From Actinomycetota bacterium (GTDB taxonomy: Bacteria; Actinomycetota; Acidimicrobiia; Acidimicrobiales; Ilumatobacteraceae): a DNA stretch of 5,697 bases. The notes beneath the pieces were generated by a model. That model was not told where the DNA came from and made no database searches. It saw only the letters and a program-made list of their open reading frames with translations. Every line of letters begins with the position of its first letter. Position 1 is the first letter of the stretch. The stretch lies in NCBI GenBank assembly GCA_005789925.1, contig SXWG01000048.1, positions 1-5,697 of the forward strand. The letters are read 5' to 3'. The translations under genes and the position numbers were made by a program. Positions 1 through 5,106 of this stretch are shown piece by piece.

Positions 1-569
1 AAATTGACACGACGAACGTTCTCTTCATCTGTGGCGGTGCCTTCGCAGGGCTCGACCAGATCATTGAGTCACGCATCGGTCACAAGGGTGTCGGCTTCCA
101 TGCGACCGTCAAGTCGAAGGTCGAAAAAGACCCCGGTGAGCTGTTTGCACAAGTCATGCCGGAAGATCTCTTGAAGTTCGGAATGATTCCCGAGTTCGTC
201 GGGCGTCTGCCGATGATCGGCGCGGTGCACAGCCTCTCGAAGGAAGCTCTCGTGCAAATCCTCACTGAGCCGACGAATGCACTGGTCAAGCAGTACCAGA
301 AAATCTTTGAATTCGAAGATGTCGAATTAGAAATCACAGTGGACGCACTCGAAGCCATCGCCGACCTCGCGCTGAAGCGTCAGACCGGTGCGCGCGGTCT
401 TCGCTCGATTCTCGAGGAAGTTCTGCTTGACATGATGTATGACGTGCCGGGTCGTACCGATATCGCAAAGGTCGTCGTCGATGTCGACTCGGTTGTCGAC
501 AAGGCGGCTCCGAAGCTCGTTCCACGTGGTCCGAGTCGTGTGTCGCGGCCACGTCGCGCGGCTTCCTGA
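1..569 (+). CDS. clpX: ATP-dependent Clp protease ATP-binding subunit ClpX (C-terminal part, 5' truncated)
   Basis: The frame is open from the left edge and ends at a TGA at 567-569, giving 188 complete residues of the C-terminal part of ClpX. ClpX is the cytoplasmic AAA+ hexameric unfoldase that recognises tagged substrates and feeds them into ClpP. Visible landmarks are the Walker B-proximal GGAFAGLD stretch near the start, a pore-2 region with GVGF at 87-98, IPEFVGRLP carrying the arginine finger (Arg codon 204-206), and the sensor-2 motif TGARGLRS (Arg codon 393-395). The zinc-binding N-domain, Walker A and Walker B lie outside the window. The usual IGF loop that contacts ClpP lies in the GVGF region, reading VGF. 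The tail is Ser/Arg-rich (ending RPRRAAS), as in actinobacterial ClpX. folC follows after 16 nt, so the two are probably cotranscribed. The identification is very secure from motif density. Confidence 0.97.
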   Translation, partial: IDTTNVLFICGGAFAGLDQIIESRIGHKGVGFHATVKSKVEKDPGELFAQVMPEDLLKFGMIPEFVGRLPMIGAVHSLSKEALVQILTEPTNALVKQYQKIFEFEDVELEITVDALEAIADLALKRQTGARGLRSILEEVLLDMMYDVPGRTDIAKVVVDVDSVVDKAAPKLVPRGPSRVSRPRRAAS

Positions 570-585
570 CCCTGTTCTTCTCATC

Positions 586-1881
586 GTGAACTTCGCTGCG
601 GCGCTGTCTTACCTCGACGAACACGCCTCGTACGAAAAGACGGGGCGTATCGATACGCCCTCGCTCGATGTCATCACGCGTCTTCTTGAGGCTCTCGGAG
701 ATCCGCATCGCGCGTTCAAGGTCATCCACGTCACGGGTACGAATGGTAAAGGTTCCACGACCGCGATCATCTCGAGACTGCTCGTGGCGCACGGGCTGCG
801 CGTCGGTACGTATTCGAGCCCCCATCTTGAATCGGTCCGCGAGCGCATCCAAGTGGACGGTGAATCAATCGGGGAGGAGACCTTCGCCGGAGTCGTCGCC
901 GACATCGCGCGAGTCGAGTCCATCATCGGGCGTAGGCCCAGTTACTTCGAGATTTTGACTGCCGGGGCCTTTATTCATTTTGCGAATGAGGCAGTCGATG
1001 TCGCCGTCGTGGAAGTGGGCATGCTCGGTCGTTGGGATGCAACAAACGTCGTGTCACCCGAGGTCGCAGTGATCACGAACATCGCCCTTGACCACACTGA
1101 ATTCGCCGGTCCTGCACTCGAGGATATTGCCCGTGAGAAAGCCGGCATCATCAAAGCAGAGGGGTCGGCAGTCATCGGCGAGACCCGGCCCGAGTTGGTG
1201 GACATCTTTCGTGACGAACCGCACGATCGATTCGTGCTTCGTGGTGAGGAGTTCGAGGTGCGAGACAATTTTCTTGCAGTGGGAGGCCGGCAACTCACCG
1301 TCACCACGAGACGCGCGGCATATGACGACGTGTTCTTGCCCCTGCACGGACAACATCAGGGTGATAATGCTGCAATCGCCATAGCTGCAGTCGAAGAGTT
1401 TTTCGATGCCGCCTTGCCTATCGAGGTCGTGCAAGAGGCGTTCTCATCAGTGGTGGTGCCGGGTCGATTCGAGATTGTCTCTCATCAACCGCTCGTGATT
1501 CTCGATGGCGCGCACAACCCCGCAGGATCCGACGTGTGTGCATCAGTGTTCATGAACGACTTTCAGCCCGAAGGTCGCCGCATTCTGGTCGTCGGGTCGT
1601 TGCGTCCACGTGACATCGACGATGTGCTATCCGCTTTTCGCGCCGATGAATTCGACGTCGTCATCACGTGTACGGCACCGTCACCTCGTGCATGTGAGTC
1701 ACGCGTAATTGCCGCCGCGGCCACTGCCATGGGATGCGACGACGTCATTGTGTGCGACACGGTGGAGGAGGCGGGCACTCGGGCGCTGCGTGACGCCACG
1801 GCGGAAGACGCCATTCTCGTCACCGGCTCTCTGTACGTCGTCGGTTCGGCGCGGCCACATTTTCGTCGTGTTCTTCCCTGA
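586..1881 (+). CDS. folC: Bifunctional folylpolyglutamate synthase / dihydrofolate synthase
   Basis: This encodes a 431-residue Mur-ligase-family enzyme that ligates L-glutamate to dihydropteroate and extends the gamma-glutamyl chain of reduced folates, using ATP in the cytoplasm. Motifs appear in the family order: the P-loop TGTNGKGS (Lys55), SSPHLESVRERI for the folate-binding loop, EVGMLGRWDATNV, NIALDHTEFAG (Asp169-His170), REKAGIIK with the lysine usually carbamylated (Lys185), HGQHQGDNAA, and in the C-terminal domain LDGAHNPAG (Asp307, His310). Length is normal for the family. The start is GTG 586, because an upstream in-frame ATG at 439 would lie inside clpX and add residues not seen in FolC; the homologous part begins at about NFAAALSYLDEH. 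No Shine-Dalgarno sequence precedes this GTG, and the clpX stop is 16 nt upstream, so translation may depend on clpX. Whether it has both activities or only one cannot be told from sequence alone. Confidence 0.95.
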   Translation: MNFAAALSYLDEHASYEKTGRIDTPSLDVITRLLEALGDPHRAFKVIHVTGTNGKGSTTAIISRLLVAHGLRVGTYSSPHLESVRERIQVDGESIGEETFAGVVADIARVESIIGRRPSYFEILTAGAFIHFANEAVDVAVVEVGMLGRWDATNVVSPEVAVITNIALDHTEFAGPALEDIAREKAGIIKAEGSAVIGETRPELVDIFRDEPHDRFVLRGEEFEVRDNFLAVGGRQLTVTTRRAAYDDVFLPLHGQHQGDNAAIAIAAVEEFFDAALPIEVVQEAFSSVVVPGRFEIVSHQPLVILDGAHNPAGSDVCASVFMNDFQPEGRRILVVGSLRPRDIDDVLSAFRADEFDVVITCTAPSPRACESRVIAAAATAMGCDDVIVCDTVEEAGTRALRDATAEDAILVTGSLYVVGSARPHFRRVLP

Positions 1882-1984
1882 CGCGACCCGCTGAGACGTC
1901 GTCCCGTCGGCAGTCACCGACCTCGCGAAAGTGCGTGTAATCGGGTGTTTGTTGACGGGCTGTCGGAAGACCAGACGTGACCAA

Positions 1985-1990
1985 TAGCCT
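1985..1990 (+). promoter_or_regulatory. Candidate -10 element for ndk (possible leaderless start)
   Basis: In the 115-bp folC-ndk gap the hexamer TAGCCT fits the actinobacterial -10 pattern TANNNT. It ends 6 nt before the ndk ATG, the distance expected if transcription starts at or next to the start codon. No good -35 lies 17-18 nt upstream; a TTGACG at 1952-1957 is too far away to pair with it. A second, weaker -10-like TGTAAT at 1936-1941 could give a leader of roughly 50 nt instead. The rest of the gap (1882-1996) has no gene, and I see no convincing terminator in it. Short motifs like these arise often by chance. Confidence 0.3.
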
Positions 1991-1996
1991 GAAGGA

Positions 1997-2410
1997 ATGT
2001 CCACGAAAACCCTTGTACTCCTGAAACCCGATGCTGTCGAACGAGGACTGGTGGGTGAGATCATTGGCCGCCTCGAGCGTAAAGGTCTGAGAATTGCCGC
2101 GATGGAATTGCGCACTCTCGATGCCGACACACTCGGTCGTCACTACGAAGAGCACAAGGGTAAGGGTTTCTATGCCGACCTCGTGTCCTTCATGTCACGT
2201 GGGCCCGTCGTCAGTCTGGCCGTCGAGGGTCCCGACGACACCTGGGAAATCGTTCGTTCGATGATGGGTGCCACAAACCCGCGCGCGGCAGCGCCCGGCA
2301 CCATTCGCGGCGATCTCGGAACGTTGTTCACCGAGAACCTCATTCACGGCAGTGACTCAGCTGAGTCAGCTGCGCGTGAGTTGTCGATCTTCTTTCCGAT
2401 ACTGAAGTAA
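1997..2410 (+). CDS. ndk: Nucleoside diphosphate kinase
   Basis: This 137-residue protein is a full-length nucleoside diphosphate kinase, which moves the gamma-phosphate of ATP to other (d)NDPs through a phosphohistidine intermediate. Characteristic features are the N-terminal TLVLLKPDAVERGLVGEI, the HYEEHKGKGFY segment, GATNPRAAAPGTIRGDLG, and the active-site NLIHGSDSAESA with catalytic His117. Length and motif spacing match the usual short bacterial form. The start is fixed: an in-frame TAG at 1985-1987 excludes any start further upstream, and the conserved core begins at residue 5. The purine-rich GAAGGA at 1991-1996 directly abuts the ATG, which leaves no room for a normal Shine-Dalgarno spacing. 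The gene sits between folC and mreB, as in several actinobacteria, with a 115-bp gap before it and 29 bp after it. A 16-bp palindrome overlaps the codons just after the catalytic histidine. Confidence 0.97.
   Translation: MSTKTLVLLKPDAVERGLVGEIIGRLERKGLRIAAMELRTLDADTLGRHYEEHKGKGFYADLVSFMSRGPVVSLAVEGPDDTWEIVRSMMGATNPRAAAPGTIRGDLGTLFTENLIHGSDSAESAARELSIFFPILK
2353..2368. repeat. 16-bp perfect palindrome inside the ndk 3' end
   Basis: TGACTCAGCTGAGTCA equals its own reverse complement over all 16 bases; the flanking G/G at 2352 and 2369 ends the symmetry. It lies 72 nt before the mreB start codon and encodes residues of the conserved GSDSAESA segment of Ndk. With no central loop it would be a poor RNA hairpin, but it has the symmetry of a site bound by a dimeric protein. 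Coding constraint may be the whole explanation. Confidence 0.5.
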
Positions 2411-2439
2411 CTCGACGTCGCTCGTCACCACCTCGGCAC

Positions 2440-3477
2440 ATGGCACGCAATAGTCCGCTCTCGATTGGTCGCGACATCGCGATTGACTTAGGTACAGCGA
2501 ACACGCTGGTCTACGTGCGCGGACAAGGGATCGTTCTCAATGAACCATCTGTCGTTGCTATAGACGTCAAAGACGGACGTCCAGTTGCCGTCGGATACGA
2601 AGCCAAGCGCATGCTCGGTCGCACGCCAGCGAACATCCGTGCCGTTCGTCCTCTGAAAGATGGCGTGATCGCTGACTTCGATGTGTGCGAAAAGATGTTG
2701 AGGTACTTCATCCAACGAATCTCCAGCAGTCGATGGAGCAAGCCCCGTATGGTCATCTGTGTTCCATCGGGCATCACTGGTGTCGAACAACGCGCAGTGC
2801 AAGACGCCGCAGAATATGCCGGTGCGCGGAAGCCCGTGTTCATCATCGAAGAGCCGATGGCAGCGGCGATCGGGGCGGACCTGCCCGTGCACGAGCCGAG
2901 TGGCAACATGATCGTGGACATCGGAGGTGGAACCACCGAAGTGGCTGTCATATCTCTGGGTGGAATCGTCGTGTCTGAGAGCGTTCGCGTCGCTGGCGAC
3001 GAATTGGACGACGCCATCTCGCAATTTGTGAAGATGCAGTTCGGCCTCGACATCGGTGAGAACACCGCCGAAGAGATCAAGATCCAGATGGCATCGGCGT
3101 GGCCAGTGGAGCAAGAGCTCACAGCCGACGTCGGGGGGCGCGACACCGTCACCGGATTGCCGAAAACCATTGAATTGACTAGTGCTCAGGTGCGTGAAGC
3201 CATCGCTGAGCCGGTTGCTGCCATCATTGATGCCGTGAAGGCCACGCTTGACCGTACGCCTCCTGAATTGGCTGCCGACATCATGGATCGAGGCATCTAT
3301 CTCTCTGGTGGTGGTGCACTGTTGACCGGTCTGCCACAACGTGTCACGCACGAGACCGGTATGCCCTGCTACACCGCTCCTGACCCGTTGTATTCGGTGG
3401 TCATCGGTTCTGGTCGGGCACTCGAGAACATCGAGGCGATGCGCGGAATGATGTCGTCGCCGCAGACCGAACTGTGA
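2440..3477 (+). CDS. mreB: Rod shape-determining protein MreB (bacterial actin homologue)
   Basis: This 345-residue protein is a full-length MreB, the ATP-dependent actin-like filament that lies under the cytoplasmic membrane and guides the lateral-wall synthesis complex. The ATPase signatures are present: phosphate-1 DLGTANT (from Asp16), phosphate-2 DIGGGTTEV (from Asp160) and the adenosine motif SGGGALLTGL (from Ser289). EEPMAAAIGADLPV, GENTAEEIK and TPPELAADIMDRGI are also typical of MreB and distinguish it from DnaK or FtsA. The N-terminus MARNSPLSIGRDIAIDLG has no strongly amphipathic helix; membrane contact may rely on the hydrophobic loop around QFGLDIG. ATG 2440 is the only reasonable start, since no ATG, GTG or TTG lies nearby upstream in frame. 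The preceding 29 nt are pyrimidine-rich with no Shine-Dalgarno match. It begins an mreB-mreC-mreD-PBP2 cluster. All key residues look intact. Confidence 0.98.
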   Translation: MARNSPLSIGRDIAIDLGTANTLVYVRGQGIVLNEPSVVAIDVKDGRPVAVGYEAKRMLGRTPANIRAVRPLKDGVIADFDVCEKMLRYFIQRISSSRWSKPRMVICVPSGITGVEQRAVQDAAEYAGARKPVFIIEEPMAAAIGADLPVHEPSGNMIVDIGGGTTEVAVISLGGIVVSESVRVAGDELDDAISQFVKMQFGLDIGENTAEEIKIQMASAWPVEQELTADVGGRDTVTGLPKTIELTSAQVREAIAEPVAAIIDAVKATLDRTPPELAADIMDRGIYLSGGGALLTGLPQRVTHETGMPCYTAPDPLYSVVIGSGRALENIEAMRGMMSSPQTEL

Positions 3478-3479
3478 TC

Positions 3480-3484
3480 GAGGG
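3480..3484 (+). promoter_or_regulatory. Ribosome binding site candidate for mreC
   Basis: GAGGG lies within the 9-nt gap between the mreB stop and the mreC GTG, with only 2 nt before the start codon. The spacing is shorter than ideal, but it is the only purine-rich match present and supports GTG 3487 as the start. Coupling to mreB translation could compensate for the short spacing. Confidence 0.45.
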
Positions 3485-3486
3485 CA

Positions 3487-4587
3487 GTGGGTAGCTCTTT
3501 CACAAGACGCCGCGTCATCGCCCTCTTGGTGCTGACATCAGTTCTGTTGGTGACCCTCGATATGCGCGGGTCGTCGTCAGTGTCGTTTGTCCGACGAAGT
3601 TTCGGAACCATCTTCCGGCCAGTCGAAGGTGTCGTCCGAGTCGTCACCGAGCCTGCCGGCAACGTGTGGCATGGCATCACTGACTACAACGACCTCGTGG
3701 ACGAGAACAGGCGACTACGCGACTTGGTCGGACGACAAGAGGGTGCGGCAATCGCGAATATCGCGACGGTACGAGAGGCACAGGAACTACTTGCGTTGAA
3801 TGGTCTGCCGACCCTGGCCGGTATCGATTCGTGTACCACCCAGGTGGTGGGAGAGTCGCCGTCGAACTTCTCACAGACAGTCGAGATCAACCGTGGACGC
3901 AACTGCGGCATCCGCGTGGGTATGCCGGTTCTGAACGCCGCGGGTCTCATCGGCAAAGTGACAGAAGTATTCAATGATCGTGCCGTGGTCATGCTCATCA
4001 CTGACCCTGCGTATTCACTGTCGGTGAAGATCGTCAATCAACCCGTCACCGCCACGACTGTGCCGTCTGAGACAGAGATTCTCGTCGGAGATTCGACGAC
4101 CACGACGTCTTCAACGACGACAACGTCGACCACGACCACTACGACGACGACTCTTCCTGCAATCCCCGGTTTTGTGCCAGGGTCCACGGTGCCTGTTCAG
4201 TCGACCGCCGCCATCCCCACGATTCCCGGTGACACCACGCCAGGACAGGGCAACGAGACACAAGTGACCGTCCCACCGGGGGCTGACCTGCCACTGAGAG
4301 AGACCGGTGCACTCGAAGGACGAGGACTTGGGAAAACCCCGATTGTGCGCTTCATCGAATTCCAGCCTCGTTTTGGGCAGATTGCGGTCGGGTCTCCGAT
4401 CATCTCTGCAGGTGGCGCAACGTCGCTTGCGCCACCAGACATCGTCATCGGAGTGGTGTCGCGAGTGGTCACCAGGCAAGGGTCGCTCGGGCCGATTCTC
4501 GAAGTTGACCTTGCCGCGTCGCTTCAGTCGCTGAACTTCGTACGTGTGCTGTTGTATCGCCCAGCGACGGAGAGGCAATCACCATGA
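3487..4587 (+). CDS. mreC: Rod shape-determining protein MreC with a Thr/Pro-rich insertion
   Basis: MreC is the bitopic scaffold of the elongasome that links MreB/MreD to PBP2 outside the membrane. This 366-residue copy has a basic N-terminus (TRRR), one transmembrane helix at about residues 10-25, a coiled-coil-like stretch at about 66-104 (DYNDLVDENRRLRDLV onward), and a two-part beta domain. The first part runs from about 115 to 184 (VVGESPSNFSQTVEINRG, then GLIGKVTEVFNDRAVVMLITDP). The second runs from about 274 to 361 (GALEGRGLGKTPIVRFIEF, then VGSPIISAGG). Between them, at about 186-271, is a Thr/Pro/Ser-rich insertion absent from standard MreC, which accounts for length above the family norm of about 280. 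The only two cysteines, Cys116 and Cys140, lie in the first beta part. The start is GTG 3487, 9 nt after mreB. The stop overlaps the mreD start as ATGA. A strong inverted repeat lies near the 3' end. Confidence 0.94.
   Translation: MGSSFTRRRVIALLVLTSVLLVTLDMRGSSSVSFVRRSFGTIFRPVEGVVRVVTEPAGNVWHGITDYNDLVDENRRLRDLVGRQEGAAIANIATVREAQELLALNGLPTLAGIDSCTTQVVGESPSNFSQTVEINRGRNCGIRVGMPVLNAAGLIGKVTEVFNDRAVVMLITDPAYSLSVKIVNQPVTATTVPSETEILVGDSTTTTSSTTTTSTTTTTTTTLPAIPGFVPGSTVPVQSTAAIPTIPGDTTPGQGNETQVTVPPGADLPLRETGALEGRGLGKTPIVRFIEFQPRFGQIAVGSPIISAGGATSLAPPDIVIGVVSRVVTRQGSLGPILEVDLAASLQSLNFVRVLLYRPATERQSP
4093..4152 (+). repeat. Thr-rich low-complexity tract (ACN trinucleotide repeat) in mreC
   Basis: Twenty consecutive codons (residues 203-222 of MreC) are all Thr or Ser, with 16 Thr among them, read mainly as ACG and ACC and occasionally ACT or ACA. 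The DNA is a degenerate, ACG-biased trinucleotide tract. Length changes in whole codons would keep the frame. The tract sits in an extracytoplasmic segment and is followed by a Pro-rich stretch, so it probably forms a flexible, disordered linker that could be O-glycosylated. Confidence 0.9.
4411..4436 (+). repeat. Perfect 10-bp inverted repeat (hairpin) within mreC
   Basis: GGTGGCGCAA at 4411-4420 is followed by the 6-nt loop CGTCGC and the exact reverse complement TTGCGCCACC at 4427-4436. The stem has seven G-C pairs of ten. No run of T follows, so it does not look like an intrinsic terminator. It lies inside mreC codons for GGATSLAPP, about 150 nt before the mreD start. It could affect mRNA stability or the relative expression of mreBC and mreD-mrdA, but no function is shown. 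Confidence 0.75.
4569..4575 (+). promoter_or_regulatory. Ribosome binding site for mreD
   Basis: GGAGAGG, 8 nt before ATG 4584, is the best Shine-Dalgarno match in the window. It lies inside the 3' end of mreC and supports translation of mreD from its own site as well as by the ATGA overlap. Confidence 0.75.
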
Positions 4588-5105
4588 TGCGGCTCGTCGC
4601 CTTGGTCGAGCGGCCGATGTTCCGTTTGTTTTTGGTCGGGCTCGTCGCGCTTGGACTACAGACAACAGTGTTGAACGACTTGCGTCCATTCGGTGTCATT
4701 CTCCAGATCATGTTGGTACTTGCAGCGAGCAGCGGACTCGCTCGCGGAAGTGAAGTCGGAGCAATCGCCGGATTTCTCGTCGGGTTCATGTACGACCTGG
4801 TCTTGACGACGCCGCTTGGTATCGGTGCGACGGTGTTTGCAATCGCCGGTTATCTCGCCGGTTTCGCGAACAGTTTCGTTCACGAGCCGACATGGTGGTC
4901 GCGAATGTTGCTCGGCGGAGTCGCCAGCGCCGTTGGAACACTGCTCATGCCGCTTGCACTTGCCATGGTGGGTATCGAGGGTGCGCTCACCACTCGTGTC
5001 GTCGTCATCGTCGGGGTTGTCGCGGTCAGCAACGCAGTCCTTTGCGTGCCTTTCGAAAAACTGTGTCGGTGGATCTTGAAAGATCCGGAAGTGGTTCCTA
5101 TCTGA
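4584..5105 (+). CDS. mreD: Rod shape-determining membrane protein MreD
   Basis: This 173-residue, very hydrophobic protein has the position and build of MreD, the polytopic membrane partner of MreC in the elongasome. Five or six transmembrane segments can be drawn at about residues 13-31, 36-53, 57-75, 79-99, 107-130 and 138-156. The segment GFLVGFMYDLVLTTPLG (Asp71, Pro77-Leu78-Gly79) matches the MreD pattern of a small-residue helix followed by an Asp and a PLG turn. Two similar helix stretches, AIAGFLVGF (60-68) and AIAGYLAGF (86-94), form an internal near-repeat. The start is ATG 4584, overlapping the mreC stop by 4 nt (ATGA), with a good Shine-Dalgarno 8 nt upstream; a second ATG directly follows it. 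Sequence conservation in MreD is low, so the call rests on this motif, the topology and, most of all, the location between mreC and the PBP gene. Confidence 0.92.
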   Translation: MMRLVALVERPMFRLFLVGLVALGLQTTVLNDLRPFGVILQIMLVLAASSGLARGSEVGAIAGFLVGFMYDLVLTTPLGIGATVFAIAGYLAGFANSFVHEPTWWSRMLLGGVASAVGTLLMPLALAMVGIEGALTTRVVVIVGVVAVSNAVLCVPFEKLCRWILKDPEVVPI

Positions 5106-5106
5106 C

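Noticed and set aside
493..502. Short palindrome TTGTCGACAA in clpX, and CCACGTGG at 523-530
   Set aside because: Palindromes of 8-10 bp are expected by chance in a sequence rich in GTCGAC-like words, and both lie inside coding sequence.
439..585. Upstream ATG extension of folC overlapping clpX
   Set aside because: The extra 49 residues are an out-of-frame reading of the clpX C-terminus and do not belong to FolC; GTG 586 fits the family N-terminus.
1906..1921. Hairpin GTCGG-CAGTCA-CCGAC after folC as a terminator
   Set aside because: The stem is only 5 bp, the flanking bases do not pair, and no T-run follows.
2488..3351. Long antisense open frame (287 codons) opposite mreB, with another (219 codons) in the same region
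   Set aside because: They mirror a highly conserved coding gene in a GC-biased genome. Their translations are rich in His, Arg, Ser and Thr with no recognisable domain, which is typical of shadow frames.
3835..3848. Inverted repeat ACCACC-CA-GGTGGT in mreC
   Set aside because: The arms are only 6 bp and the 2-nt loop is too small for a stable RNA hairpin. It is likely a by-product of Thr-Thr and Val-Val codons.
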